Positions 40,159-56,012 of a stretch of DNA of 64,000 nucleotides are shown piece after piece. The notes below the pieces were generated by a model. It worked only from the letters and a program-made list of their open reading frames with translations, was not told where the DNA came from and searched no databases. The first letter of the stretch is position 1. Each line of letters starts with the position of its first letter. The DNA comes from Cercozoa sp. M6MM (Eukaryota > Endomyxa: Ascetosporea), in the NCBI GenBank assembly GCA_040357565.1, contig JBDODJ010000057.1, one strand, 5' to 3'. Made by a program: the position numbers and the translations under genes.

Positions 40159-41865
40159 ATGAGAAGACACTTGGTGCAGCGTCGTAGCATTGCATTCATA
40201 TTCCCCGGACAAGGTCGCTGCCACTTTCTGGGTACTCTTTTTTGTGCAGACTTGGGTGCTGTTGTACAGGCGCGCAGCATGTCGGCATGGCTCGCGACTT
40301 GCACGAACACAGCGCCGCTGCCAGGTACGCATGTTATCCGGTTGCCTTCAGTACGGGCAAGTGTCCCGTTCAGACTGGTGATGGAGCAAGCCGATCGTAT
40401 TCTGAAGCGTTCGCTGTCGCACACGATGTTCCAGGGGCCTTCCGAGAGACTGAATCGCACAGAGAATGTACCAGTGTGACAAAGGCACTGTCCATGTGTC
40501 GATTGGTGTGTGATACGCGTTGTGTGAGTGCAGGCACAGCCGGCACTCTTTGTGCACTCGGCCATGGCGATGGCGGCGCTGCAAGAGACGCTGCTGGAGA
40601 GTGGTGCCTTTTCTCTGCGTCTCCATGTTGTTTTCTCCACTCCCTGTGCACTGTTTGCTCTTTTAATTTTGCTCCCCTCCCTGTACAGACGTGCCAGACG
40701 AGGTGTGGCGCAACGAGAGCGTGTACGCCGGTCACTCGCTCGGCGAGTTCTCGGCGCTGCACGCCGCCGGGTGTCTAGACTTTGGTACCCTCACACTGGC
40801 ACGTGGTGATCGTCGAATGATCAGTGGTCACTGAGTGTTCACAAAGTGACCACACACAAGTGTGGGTGTGCAGAAACGGCGCTGCGACTGGTGCAGGTGC
40901 GCGCCGGTGCCATGCAGGAGTGCTGCGACCGTCACGCCGGCAGTATGGCCGTGCTGATGCCGGTGACTGATGTCGATGCCATTCACCGTCTCTGTACTGA
41001 GATCACGTGCGATCAAAGTGATCACAGTGATCAAAATGATCGAGTGGTCACTGTGGCCAATATCAACACGGCCGCGCAGGTCGTCGTCAGTGGACATCGC
41101 GACTGCGTCGAACGCGCCATGCGACTGGCCAAAGGTTTTACCCCCTTGTTCCATTTTACCCCCCCCCCGATTTATTCTCTGACCTTGGTTTGCACAGAAC
41201 GAAGGAAGCAAACCGGCGTGCGAAAGGCGACGCTGCTGCCCGTGTCCGGTGCCTTCCACAGTCCTCACATGCAGGTGTGTGTACCGCCTGAGTCTCTCTT
41301 CACCTCTCTCTTTACCCCTCTCTTTACTCCTCTCTTTATGTCTCTCTTTACCCCCTCTATACCTCCCTCTATACCCCCTCTATACCCCTCTTTACCCCCT
41401 CTATACCCCTCTTTATACCCTCTCTATACCCCCCTCTTACCGCCCTCCAACCCCCCCCCCACAGGAGGCCGTACGCGTGATGACCGACACACTGGCGGAC
41501 ACAGAGTTCGCCGACATCGATGCCGCCACGCTCGTGCTGTCGTCGTCGACGGCGCGGCACTTCCGCGCGGACGCAGATGAGTTGCGACAACAGCTGGCGC
41601 AGCAGGTGGTGCAGCCCGTGCGGTGGCAGCAGTGCACCGAGCTGCTGTGCCGCGACAACGACCTCGTCGTACAGGTCGGCACTGGCGACGCCTTGTGCGC
41701 CATGACGAAACGCACGTGTCCCAACACGGAAACCTTGTAGGTTGTCCTGTACCCCTACCCTCTCCCTATCCCATGTATGCTGCTGATACTGGTACCTCTT
41801 GCTTGCTCAGTGCCATCTCGACCGCCGATGATGTTCGCGAGCTCGCATGGTGTTTCTTGGCTTAG
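40159..41865 (+). CDS. Malonyl-CoA:ACP transacylase (mitochondrial FabD/MCAT type)
   Basis: Loads malonyl groups onto acyl carrier protein for type II (mitochondrial) fatty acid synthesis. Start ATG 40159: MRRHLVQRRSIAFIFPGQG, then across an intron AQHVGMARDLHEHSAAAR, as in 'FPGQGSQxVGM'. AQPALFVHSAMAMAALQETL precedes the active-site exon VYAGHSLGEFSALHAAG (nucleophile Ser in GHSLG). Then ALRLVQVRAGAMQECC, VVTVANINTAAQVVVSG, ATLLPVSGAFHSPHMQ with the catalytic His, VVQPVRWQQCTELL and LVVQVGTGDALCAM. The stop is TAG 41863-41865. About eight exons; one intron (41275-41465) is almost wholly CTTTACCCCC/CTATACCCC. A short basic N-terminus would suit a mitochondrial presequence, but it is brief. 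Confidence 0.95.
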
Positions 41866-42295
41866 TGTACATGTTACAAGTGTGTTACGGCATTGCGTTT
41901 CTCAACCAGTCAAGTTGTCATCTGACTACTCGTCAGCGCGGACGATATAATCTGAACCAGTAGTGCAGGATTTGCTTTGCTAGGTATCTCCTGCATTACG
42001 TCCTGAGGCTTCTACCTTGCATTGTTAAGTGTTGTGCAGACCTGACTTCCTAGCTTGGGTCAAGCTTTCTACAGCTCACGCACTTTAACTGCAGATATCT
42101 CTTCCCCAGCTTTGACCCTTCGCACTTGATACGCCGTGATAGTCGTTTTACTTCCTTTATTTAGTCGTCTTCAATACCTTAGTTACTGGTTTCCATACCG
42201 TAACACGAACAGTTTTGGCTGGACTGACGTGACTATTTCTACTCGTACAGTAAGGAACCTATTTAAAGGTCAACGAGAAGCGAAAGAAGGCGGGG
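41866..42295. other. Convergent spacer
   Basis: No coding signal seen. Confidence 0.4.
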
Positions 42296-43010
42296 TCAGG
42301 AGGCAGCAGCATTGTGCGGCGGCAGCTCGGAGGCAGGCGTCGCGTTGAGCACGGTCTGCGCCGTCGCTGCTGTCGCTCCTGAGGCGGCCAGAAGCTGCGT
42401 CATGTCGCTCAGTTTCTCCTCGCGTTGCTGCGGCAGAAACACACACGAACGTCAATCTTTTGATCCTCTCGCTTTTTTTTTACGAGTTAAGTTGCTTGCT
42501 CATATACGGTATCGTTAAGTAGTGGCCGCCCAGGGTCTCGCTGTAGCACCGGCAACAGTCGCGTGTCCTCTATCCAAACATGCGTGCGTTAGACCCACCT
42601 CACTGATTCCCAGACCGCCAGAGTGAACCGCAAACAACCATGGTCGGCATAGCGATCGTTGCCTTGTGCGCTTCGTTTCGTCTCTCTCTTTTTGCTGTTC
42701 TGGTCAGAGCAAAAAACAAGGACTGGTGACTCATGACTGAACTCGTGTCGCGATCAGACACACCTCTGGGAGTGAGCCCATGTCGACATTACGCCGAGCC
42801 AACTGCTCCGGCTCTTGCACGAACTCGAAAAGCGCCGTTGAGTCGTTCAGACTGCATGTACAGTCAACGGTCAAAACGAACAACAACCCCGCCGACACAG
42901 AAGGACGCTTACGTCGGAGCACAGTAGCGTGCGACGTCCTCGCGCAGCTGAAAGGCGCCCAGCAGGTCCTCATGGCCACGCAGGCCGGCCGCAGCTGACG
43001 GGAGCGACAT
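42296..43010 (-). CDS. Unrecognised small acidic protein, four exons
   Basis: Not recognised. ATG 43010 opens MSLPSAAAGLRGHEDLLGAF, LREDVARYCAPT, then in phase after a GTAAGC donor LNDSTALFEFVQEPEQLARR and NVDMGSLPE, next DTRLLPVLQRDPGRPLLNDT, and a last exon QREEKLSDMTQLLAASGATA ending SELPPHNAAAS TGA at 42298-42296. About 125-130 residues. Helical, Leu-rich pieces with Ala-rich tail suggest a small subunit of a complex; this is inference. It shares a 253-bp divergent spacer with another small protein at 43264. Confidence 0.62.
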
Positions 43011-43263
43011 CTACGTCACACAACATCAACATTAGTCACGCAGAAAACGGACTGGCACACCAGCGAGTCGACCAAAAAGACAGGAAGCCTTCCTGCAGAA
43101 ATTAGTGCTCTTGTCACGAGTACTACTGGCCCTCTATCGCAAGCACGGACGGACACACACTAAACCTACAGTAAAGTACTGCTTGCTCGCACTGGGGGGG
43201 GGGGGGTGTCCCAGTGCAACATTTGCTTGTCCTGTCAGACAAGGTGAGTTTGGGTGAGCCCAA

Positions 43264-43545
43264 ATGGCGAGCAGCGATGACGACGAGCGCGCCTTGGATG
43301 CAGCCATCGCGCAGGTTCTGCTGCTGCGGCAGTCGCTGAATGATGGCATCGCACTGGCCGCCGGCGGCCGAGGCAGCGCAGCCGAGTTGGACCACTGGCA
43401 GCACGAGGCGCAGCAGCAAGTGACGCGACTCGTCGAATCGATCCAAGCGGCTACTCTGGTCGAACAGCAGATCAAGAAACGCGAGCAGCTTCTCTCGACG
43501 ACCGACAAGGACGCCGACGTGTCCTACGAACTGCCGACGTCGTAG
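43264..43545 (+). CDS. Unrecognised 93-residue helical protein, intronless
   Basis: Single-exon ORF, ATG 43264: acidic start MASSDDDERALDAAIAQVLL, a coiled-coil-like body (LLRQSLNDGIALAAG; LDHWQHEAQQQVTRLVESIQ; TLVEQQIKKREQLL) and end YELPTS. Composition and length resemble small subunits of multiprotein complexes, but I cannot place it. Unusual here for having no intron. Confidence 0.6.
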   Translation: MASSDDDERALDAAIAQVLLLRQSLNDGIALAAGGRGSAAELDHWQHEAQQQVTRLVESIQAATLVEQQIKKREQLLSTTDKDADVSYELPTS

Positions 43546-43988
43546 ACTCGTTGCTTAGGTTTACTACGCTACGCTAGGACATGCATGTTCGGTTGGTTTT
43601 AACTGCGAGTACGTCTACGGATACAGTAAAGAAGAACCGGATGATGATTAACGTATCCATGTCGACGGATACAGTACTGTATCAACGGATGCCTGGATGC
43701 ATTGCGTGTACAGTACACTGAGTTTTGATCGCTCTGTCTTTTTTGCTACAGTCCTGTACGATGCTGGCACTGGAATTGAATGAATCTGGGAAAGAAACGA
43801 CGACGTCGTGCTAATTGCCGACCAAGAGACACGGTGCTAGTAGTGTGGTGGTAGTTAAGTACTGATACTATAACTGGAGTCGGTAACCACGACATGATGA
43901 GCTCTGTCATGCAGCTTCTGTACTGCGGTAGTGCCGATAAAGACTCCAGGACTTTATATTTCGGTTCCAACACTTCTGTAAATTATGT
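43546..43988. other. Convergent spacer
   Basis: No supported feature. The words CGGATACAGTA and CAACGGATGC recur near 43618-43690. Confidence 0.4.
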
Positions 43989-44512
43989 TCATTGAAGAGT
44001 AAAACCAGGCGGTAACTGGTCGTAGATCGCGTTAGGTATTTTAAGCACTACATAGTCTGTCCAAACACGGAAGGAGAATACAATCAATATACGATCATGT
44101 ATTCGCAGACACTGCTGTAAATTTACCTGAGCGCGAAGCACGCGAGGTTCGTGAGTCCGAACGCTCGGTACTCTGCCTTTTGTTGTACACACCGCGAGGA
44201 TTCCGCTGGATGCGAGAATCGTCGCTGCTCGCAGAGGCGACATGGAGGTTCCTTGCCGCACCGCACCGCAGCGATGGCAGGACAGGTGGTGTGTCTTCAG
44301 AGCACTGACTCGTGCTCGTGTCGGTGGCCGTGTTGCGGCGCTTAGACTTGATCTCACTGACTTTTTCGCCGCCACCTCGCAGGCGTCCAGTTCGCTCAAT
44401 ATGACGTATTCCGGCTGCAGCACAGATACACACGCAGACCAGCACGATCACCAGCAGGATCGGTATCACTACGCAAGTTTCAGGATGTCCAGTTGACACA
44501 CACACACACACA

Positions 44513-44576
<64 letters not shown>

Positions 44577-45443
44577 CACACACACGCACAGGGAAAGTTA
44601 TTGTCGTCATGTCCTGTACAGTACCGCAATCGAGTATGCTGTAAAAGAATCCCTCAGTTGACCTCTCCTCCATGTGTTGAGGCGACACAAGCGTGTGTCG
44701 TTTCGCGTGCCGTCTGTGACCGCGACTCACGTCGGGCCCGCCTTTTCTCCGCCTTTGTGGCCTCTCGGGCGGAGGAACAGCAGGCCGGGTTTCGGGAACT
44801 TCCATGGCAGAATGCGTTGGCGCGACTGCTAGATGCCGCGGAACGTACACTTGTGTCCTTTCCCCACGTACTCTAAAATGGCAATCGTCTCAACACGCGT
44901 ACGTAGACGACTCAACATAAGAACAATCTTACACTCCTGGGACAGCGATGTATTCAACGGGTTCCGAGTTTGGACTCGAAACGGACCGTACGTGCACTGG
45001 AGCCTCACGAGGTCGGTTCTCTTCGCTTTGCTCGCTCGCCCTGACTGCGGGTGCTCCCTGTTGCACTGTCTGCTCAGAGACAACAGCGCGTACACGAGTA
45101 CATCGGGCGATTTGACCATCGTAACCGCGACTCACCCTGCTGCCGATGCGGCCGTACGACAATGATTGCACGCGCCCCAATCTCACCTGTACGGTAGGTG
45201 TCAATATAAGTGACAAGTCAGAATCGATGGACCATCGACACGATATGTAAAGCCTCAACATCGTGGTTTGACAGTGACAACAGGCACCGACTGTACCTGA
45301 TCAACATCAGCAGTCATGGCATCAGCAAGCACGTGTGACTTGAAGAAACACATCGTCAACAGCGCAACGAGCCAGCGCTGACGTCGCCGTCGACACTGGA
45401 AACGTCTGGGCCTAAGTTCGCGCATATCACAGGCACACAGCAT
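43989..45443 (-). CDS. Unrecognised single-pass membrane protein with YxxPhi tail motifs
   Basis: Not recognised. ATG 45443 gives a basic n-region (RRFQCRRRRQRW) and a hydrophobic signal core (LVALLTMCFFKSHVLA), then ADAMTADVDQ and a donor. Extracellular exons between 45210 and 44640 are only roughly placed because two frames are open. After a (CA)n intron comes one membrane span (CVVIPILLVIVLVCVCICAA), a basic and Ser-rich tail (EIKSKRRNTATDTSTSQCSE), and a last exon joined in phase 1 that reads DYVVLKIPNAIYDQLPPGFT and stops at 43989. YVVL and YDQL both fit the YxxPhi endocytic sorting pattern. Type I topology is inferred. Confidence 0.5.
44492..44590. repeat. CA microsatellite
   Basis: (CA)n with few breaks, intronic in the membrane-protein gene. 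Confidence 0.95.
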
Positions 45444-45864
45444 GAACTTCGCCTGCTCTGCAATCTAGACTTAGATTCCAGTTTGTGTCGCAAAACGAAT
45501 GCACACATGCGACATTTCGGACTTTCTGGCAAAACTGCTTCACAAACTCAACTGAAAGTGAACCCTCGCTCTCGCCCCCCCCCCAAATTTAGTTCACATT
45601 CGAGTTGACAGTCGACAAATTCAGTCAGTTTAAATAATTAAGTGAGTGCTCTCCAGTATTTGAAGTTTACAGGTAAGAACTGTGCGCGACTTGACGTACT
45701 TCCACAGTGCCTGAGTGTAAACTAAGGCAGTTCGGATCTGTCGAGCGTGTGGACATCAATCATTAAGGATTGGAAATCAATGATTCCCCTTAAACCTACT
45801 ACATGCACAGTCTGTTAACACGACACAGTACTCGACTGGAATCGGTGGTAAAATCGGGTGGTGA
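45444..45864. other. Spacer, macro-domain gene to membrane-protein gene
   Basis: Nothing coding; a C8 run at about 45578. Confidence 0.4.
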
Positions 45865-46518
45865 CTAGTGCACGGACTCAGTAATAGCGCTGGAAGCCGA
45901 AGCGGACGCAACGTCACCCGTCGACTCGTCGTACATGCGCAGATCGTCGGGCGAGCTGACCACAGGAGCCTCGGGCGGACAATCAGCGTCGCCGGGCAAA
46001 AACACCACAGTGACAGGCTGATACTTGGCGAGCTCGTCCTCGAGGATGCCGCGAATGCGCGTCCAGTCGCCTCCGCCGAGACCGGCGCCGATCTTGGGCA
46101 GGCCGACGTGCGTGCCCGGGAACTGCTGTCTCACCTGCCGGATGCAGTGCCGCACGGCCTCGTAGTCGGTCAGACTGCCCGAGAAACCTCGTGGCCGACG
46201 CCAGTGATCTTGCGTGTACGCATTGACGACATGCAGCGGGATATTTTCAATGTAGGCCGACGAGATCGTGCCGAGTTTGCCGGCATCTCCCTGTCAAAGT
46301 ACGTCCAGTCAGGCATTGTGACTGGCAGCCTCTTTTGTTACCTTTGGAGTGGCACAATCGGCTCGAAATGCCGCTGGAAAACGCTTCTTGATGGCCAGTG
46401 CGATGCCTTTGCCCATGCTGCACTGGCAGTTGCAGCCGTGCACGATGACATCGAAGGCGCCTTGCTCGGCCAGCTCGATGAGATCGCCACGAACCAGTCG
46501 CAGAGCACGTTGGGCCAT
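45865..46518 (-). CDS. Macro-domain protein (ADP-ribose-1''-phosphate phosphatase-like)
   Basis: Macro domains bind or hydrolyse ADP-ribose derivatives; the single-domain Poa1-like type removes phosphate from ADP-ribose-1''-phosphate made during tRNA splicing. Start ATG 46518: MAQRALRLVRGDLIELAEQG, FDVIVHGCNCQCSMGKGIAL (Asn and Gly-rich loop), AIKKRFPAAF. One 51-bp intron (46291-46341). Exon 2 has GDAGKLGTISSAY, YEAVRHCIRQVRQQFPG, and the phosphate loop VGLPKIGAGLGGGDW, then an acidic Ser/Asp tail ending SAITESVH. The fold is complete at about 200 residues. Divergent from the CHTOP-like gene. Confidence 0.93.
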
Positions 46519-46793
46519 TGTGTCCAAATCACAAATGCCAAACCACTAAAGTACCCATGACAGCTTTTAGTGACTGTACAGTACAAAATGGGCGCTGTGC
46601 AAAATATAAAACTTGTCGATCAAAACAACTACAGTACTACAGGCACTACTGTTGTGTGTCTGTGAGTCAGCGTGTGTTTTCTGTTTCCCTAAGCTTACTG
46701 AAACACGAGGAGACTGTGGTGTTTGAGTTCTATTTTTTCTGTTAGTGTATCGTTAGGTTGCTGGGTTGACGTGGAGTGATTTGCAGGTGTCCC
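46519..46793. promoter_or_regulatory. Divergent promoter region, macro-domain / CHTOP-like
   Basis: 275 bp between ATGs; includes a T-rich stretch near 46735. Confidence 0.45.
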
Positions 46794-47462
46794 ATGTCGG
46801 AGAGCAAGTCCGTGTTCGGAAGCGCACAGTGGGCAAGCAGCACCACCAGCGGCGCCGATCAGAAGCAGAGCAGTGGCGATGTCGGCACCGGCAAGAACAA
46901 GCCGCGCTTCCTGGCTGGACACCAGTGGGACGACCGTCGGTAGCACAGTGTTTTTTTCTTAAATCCGGCCCTGTCATTCTGTGATTGCTTCCGCGCGGAC
47001 GTGTCGTTTCATGTGACCAGAGGTCGAGGACGAAGCCGTCGCGGAGGCCGTGGTCGTCGTGGCCGTGGTTCCTTTCTTTTCACGATTTTGTATTTTGCGT
47101 ATTTTTTCTCGCTTTCATTTGGTTTGCTGATTTTGTTTGTTTGGTGGTTTTGACAGGTGGTAAATTCGGTGCTGCGAGGCGCCAACGACGTAACCGCGAC
47201 CAAAAACCGTTCGGCAAGAAATCTGCGTATTCCATTTTTCTGTCGGTTTTTTGAAAGAGGGAGAAGATGTGCGTGTGTGTTTAGCGAGCAACTCGACAAG
47301 GACCTGGATCGCTACATGAGCGCCACCAAGGACAATATGGACGCCGAGCTCGATGCCTACCTCTCTCGTCGCGATGCACCTGCTGCTGACGAGCCAGCAC
47401 AGCAGACCGAGTCGACTGACAAGCCGTCCGAAACGCCTGCCGCCGAAGAAGCCAAGGAATGA
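46794..47462 (+). CDS. CHTOP/FoP-domain RGG protein (mRNA export factor-like)
   Basis: Four exons. ATG 46794: MSESKSVFGSAQWASSTTSG, GKNKPRFLAGHQWDDR. Next a Gly/Arg exon (RGRGRSRRGGRGRRGR), then GGKFGAARRQRRNRDQKPFG, then the last exon EQLDKDLDRYMSATKDNMDA, ELDAYLSRRDAPA and an acidic Glu/Ala tail. EQLDKxLDxYM...LDAELDAYL is the C-terminal FoP duplication found in CHTOP, and more weakly in ALYREF and UIF, which recruits export and TREX factors; the RGG part would be a PRMT substrate. No RRM is present, so CHTOP type is favoured over ALYREF. Confidence 0.82.
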
Positions 47463-48333
47463 ATTCATGCGCTCCCAATTGAACGCAAACTGAAACAAAT
47501 GGAAACTCACGTGCACGACCAACTGCCGCGCACTATCCGCATGGGTGCATGCCTAGCCTGTCACATAGCCAGCGTAGTCGAGTTAGTTACTTTCGTTGCT
47601 GTCAAACGAAACAGCCGTGTGGTGACTTCGGTGCGATGAATTCGATTGCACTCTGTGTTTGGCGTCCGACTGGTCACAGGAGCCTTGTTTCTCTGTGGCA
47701 TGACCGATGATTTCTGTTGTATCCGACGCAGGTGGAAGACTTGAACCGCCTTGCGTGCCCAGCAGGCGCGCATTCACGCACGCGCGCACCGCAACACGTG
47801 CAGGACCCCTCTGGCACACGCCATGCAGAGCAGTGCTGCTGGTGTTGCCGTGTCTGGACGAGATCAACCTTGTGGCTGGCGCTGTCAGGCTGGCTCGAAC
47901 TGACGCAGCCGCACGGTTCACTACGCGCTAGTAAACTTACTGATCCGGCTCCAACTACAGTCGCAGTTACGAAACCTTTGACTCTTCCGCCTTTAGTACC
48001 CACCTGGTGTATCCTGTCGCGTTCAGTTGATACGGAATGACCAGAAACAAACACACTTGATTAGAACGGTGATCCAGAAACAGTCAACTTAGAGCGCAGC
48101 GAAACGAAGAAAAGTGGATGCCAATTGAGACGGCCAGGAGTCAGTTACCGTTTCGTAAAAAATCGAATTAACAGGTCTTTTGAGCCATTTAATCGGCGCA
48201 CTGGAGTTCCTAAATAGGAGCGCAGGTGTGCATTTGTCTTCGAATGGCCTACAGATGCATAGCCCTGCAGCACACGCCGTTTCACTGTGTGTTTTCTCAT
48301 TTTCTTTGCACTCAGGCAACGACTGCTTGTATT
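47463..48333. other. Spacer between CHTOP-like and EF-hand genes
   Basis: At 47707-47931 both strands are open (plus: MISVVSDAGGRLEPPC..., minus: RAAASVRASLTAPATR...). Base composition looks coding, but no start, splice pattern or family decides the strand, so I call no gene. Confidence 0.4.
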
Positions 48334-52730
<4,397 letters not shown>

Positions 52731-53190
52731 ATTTTAGTCCGGTCTACCACCACCGTGCAACGCCACAGTCTACTGTAGTCTAATACACTTAATTAACTTT
52801 AGTTCAACTAAACGAACGCACGCAAGTTCAGTCAGTTTAGTTCAGTTTGACAATTGAACGGTCCGAGACTGAGTAAACAGAACTGAAAGAGGCTTCGCCG
52901 ATTGTGGACACGATTATACTAGCGTTACTGACCAACTGGCTATATATTTTGGACTTAGGGCATTTTGCCCGTCGTTTTCCCGACCGCGTGGTCTACGGAG
53001 TGTGCATGCAGAGTAGTTCGGTCTTTTGAAATCGATGCTTACCGTTCGTTCCTGCTAACACAGTTTGTTTTGTTGTGATCCTTCGCTACATTTTGTTCTC
53101 AGAACGACGAGTGTCGTCCATCTTTTCCACCCAACTCCTGAATACTGCCCAAGTCCGAGTTTTCAGTTGAATTCAATTGATTGAAAGAAA
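52731..53190. other. Spacer upstream of secreted-protein gene
   Basis: Contains repeated AGTTCAGTTTAG/CAACTAAACG words (52800-52860) and a TATATATTTT block near 52941 that could act as a TATA-like element. No coding signal. Confidence 0.4.
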
Positions 53191-54080
53191 ATGCGCTTCC
53201 TGCTTGCTTCTGTCGTGGTGATTGTCGGTGCCTCTGGACAAATGTACGATCCGAGCGACTGTCCCGGTGGACAGTGGGTTCCGCTGAAATCCTGCACGCT
53301 GGAGAACGAGTGCAAGAGCGCTGCCTTTTGCACCAGCAACTACCAAGTCCAAAAAGGGCAGTGCGCAGTGGAGGACTGCGAAGGTGCCCTCACGTGTGCC
53401 CTTGAGGCAGTCGACGATGGTGACGTCTGTGGCGACAACACGGCCTTCCTCAACGACGACGGCAGCAACTTTGTAGGTGAGGCCGGCACCTCTGCTCAGT
53501 GCTCGGTCGTGCTTGACTACATTTGCATGAACAACCTGGCCGGCGAGATCTACATGGGCGACATTGCTAACTGCGACTGCCCGGAGGGTGTCGTCGTTCA
53601 GGGGTACATTATATACTTAGTATTATCAGTGTGTGTTTCGGTTGTGTGCTATGACGGATTGTCATCAACAATGAAATCAACATTTCATGGAATTGTGAAC
53701 TGCAGTTGCGCACCGAGTGAATGCGCAACCACGACTGCTGCTCCTACGACAACGGTCCCAACCACGACCACTGCTGTACTTCTTTACTCCGTCCTCATCA
53801 CTTACAGTACCTCTGACTCCGAGTGTACAGCCACCGGACATTGCCATGTGTGCGTGTTTGGGAGGCGACTGGTCTCCTCTCACCGACTGCGTACATTGCT
53901 TCTCTGCTGTGTAGCTCTATAGCCTGAAGAGTGAAGGCACGTGTGTGATTTGAGACACAGATGCCGTCCATGAAGTTCCCCGACGAGTGCGTTCGAGTTG
54001 AAGAGTGCGGGAACGGAAGCAACGCGCTGCGTAAGATCGAGTGCGACTGCGACGGCGGCAATGGCAACGGCAATGGCAAT

Positions 54081-54113
<33 letters not shown>

Positions 54114-54475
54114 GGCAAGTGCAAACCTATCGAGATGTCGGGCGACGACTGGACCTGGTATCGACTGCCCAGCTGCAATTAAGAATTCCCAAAGAGTGCG
54201 GTGTTAGTGGGGATCGTTCCGCCGCCGTTCTCGCTGGCGAGGCAATCGTCGCCACGTACTCTGATGATGTCGTGGAAGCTGCTCGGTGTGGAATGCTTAA
54301 CCGCTTCGAGGTAAAACCCAATTCAAGTTCAGTTGCCGTTGGTCATACCATCTGTGCTGATGGTAAATTTTAGTGCGTGGATGCCTACGGCCCCACTGAC
54401 GAATCCGCCTGCAGCGGAGGCTGTCCGGACGTGGTGCAAACGTGCGAGCCGAAGTACTGCTCCAACACCCACTAG
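53191..54475 (+). CDS. Secreted Cys-rich protein with Thr linker and Gly-Asn repeat
   Basis: ATG 53191 gives a classic signal peptide (MRFLLASVVVIVGASGQ). The mature part is rich in paired Cys: DCPGGQWVPLKSCTLENECK, CAVEDCEGALTCALEAVDD, YICMNNLAGEIY, NCDCPEG. Exon 2 has CAPSECATTTAAPTTTVPTT, a likely O-glycosylated Thr linker; exon 3 MCACLGGDWSPLTDC; exon 4 DECVRVEECGNGSNALRKIE, CDCDGG and then (NG)n. An intron 54119-54183 gives NGGK|IPKECGVSGDRSAAV in frame, and the last exon is CVDAYGPTDESACSGGCPDV, ending YCSNTH. If that intron is retained the protein stops early at DDWTWYRLPSCN, which is itself Cys-containing, so two endings are possible. No known family recognised; extracellular matrix or cell-surface role is inferred. 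Confidence 0.8.
54056..54116 (+). repeat. (GGCAAY)n coding hexanucleotide repeat
   Basis: About ten GGCAAC/GGCAAT units encoding alternating Gly-Asn in the secreted protein. Confidence 0.92.
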
Positions 54476-54672
54476 AAACCAGACTCCTCGTGGTCAACTG
54501 AACCGGCTGAACTGACTGAACTGACTGAACTGGAACTGACTGAACTGGGAACTGAAGACTTAGACTGATCCCGATCCCAGCAGCCTTGTTAAAACTAGCA
54601 CACTGACTTTTGCTCTAATCAAGTGGTGTTTTAGGCCGCACACTAGAGCTTTGTAGTGGGTTCTAGTTGTAT

Positions 54673-55000
54673 CCAGATGGTGATGAATGACCCATGATGT
54701 GGCACTAAATCCGGCAGTGAGTCGGAAATCTAGCGAAAGTCTAGTGGCCGAGCTCGAGGTATGATCATACTTGAAAGGATTAATTTCTATAGTATGTATT
54801 CTCTCATATCACATTCAATTGTGATTGACAACCCAACCGGGAAGAGGACACTACGCCTCGGTGGACTGAGCATGAGGTTAGGGACGATGTGCCCCTTGTG
54901 GTGCGTCGTTCGTCGAGGATTGTGTGTCGGCTCGCCATTGCCCCTCGCGGGCTGGCGCCGGCGCTGTCCACTGAGCTGTCTGACTGGTTGATTTCACTTC
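54673..55000 (+). repeat. Dispersed 328-bp element, copy A
   Basis: Starts CCAGATGGTGATGA and ends GGTTGATTTCACTTC. Nearly identical to the reverse complement of 58434-58760, with sequence identity stopping sharply at both ends. No terminal inverted repeat, poly-A tail or gene is evident. Could be a non-autonomous transposable element or a segmental duplication. Confidence 0.9.
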
Positions 55001-55328
55001 TTTTGTGCTCTGCTGCGTCCGCGAGATAGTTGACTCGCTTTATTCGCTCATTTGACGTTACGCACTCACAAGCTGACCGGTTTTCAGAAACATCCTGTGT
55101 GCACTCCAGAGCTGCATACAGTGGTGCTGAACGCACGAAACGCTGAACGACATCGATCGCTTTGGCTCGAACGCATATCGGCTCACCGAGCCGGAAGGGA
55201 GAACCGTTATGAATGATCAATACAGTGTCCGGTGTCCTGATTCGCCCTTTGCACTCTGCGTTTAAGCACCCGTGCAGTACAGTACCTGCGCAGTCTACGT
55301 GACGCAGAGCGTGCTTGATCATGCAAGA

Positions 55329-55835
55329 TTTCACAGGTACCAAATCGACTCGATTTGCAGCGTGATGAAAAGACTCTTCTACGTAAAGAGAAATTGCCTT
55401 TCGACGTATCCTGGATTGCCAAGCCAGTGCAACAATTTCATGATCGTCTCGGTATTCAAAAATCCTGAGCAACAGTGATTTTCTTGAAAATTGCATCGTT
55501 TAATTCCCTCCCAGGCCTGGAATACTACGTGGTGCCAGCAATTTTGGTGCTGCTGGGACTGGCTTGGCTCGCGTCGCGCGTCATCCATCGAACGAGAGCA
55601 CACAAGCGATCTCGGGTCGACCAAATTGCGAAGGAAGAGGTCCCAACTTTAATATAAAAACTGCTGTTGAACTGCCGAATGTTGATGTTTCCCTGCACGA
55701 ATAATGTGGAATGTGGATGCGATGGAACAGGCTTCAAAGCTGATTGGAGGCGACGAAAAGAGCTACGGAACGGCGGAAGATTCCCACGGGGTCAGACGTT
55801 CGCTTCGATTGCGCAACAAGCGCCGCGAACAATAA
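55329..55835 (+). CDS. Unrecognised membrane protein, 3' part
   Basis: The last three exons are clear, the beginning is not. Exon from about 55362 (acceptor GCAAG) reads ISQVPNRLDLQRDEKTLLRK, EKLPFDVSWIAKPVQQFHDR, then an intron within Gly. Next: LEYYVVPAILVLLGLAWLAS (one membrane span), RVIHRTRAHKRSRVDQIAKE, intron GTCCCA...AACAG, and the last exon ASKLIGGDEKSYGTAEDSHG, VRRSLRLRNKRREQ, TAA, overlapping an AATAAA at 55831. The basic tail would be cytosolic. Upstream plus-strand blocks at 55096-55210 may belong to it, but a minus-strand frame is open over the same stretch. No family recognised. Confidence 0.5.
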
Positions 55836-56012
55836 AAGCGGTTTAAGTTCAGTTCGGTTGAATGTCGTTTTGCAGGTGCCGCTACAGTACTAGCGCTACA
55901 GTGCGTGCTGTCGCGCGGCCGCTCGCACAGTTCCAGTCAATTAAAAATTAGTGTCGATTACCAGTAAATTTACAGTCATCGGCATTAATTACTGCCTTGT
56001 CCTTCCGAGTTC

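Noticed and set aside
47707..47931. Short ORFs open on both strands in a GC-rich block
   Set aside because: Neither strand shows a splice pattern, known motif or clear start, so no gene was called.
54804..55496. 230-codon minus-strand ORF
   Set aside because: One third is inside the dispersed 328-bp element; the rest is antisense to spliced exons of the membrane protein ending at 55835. It stays possible, but I found no family or splice support.
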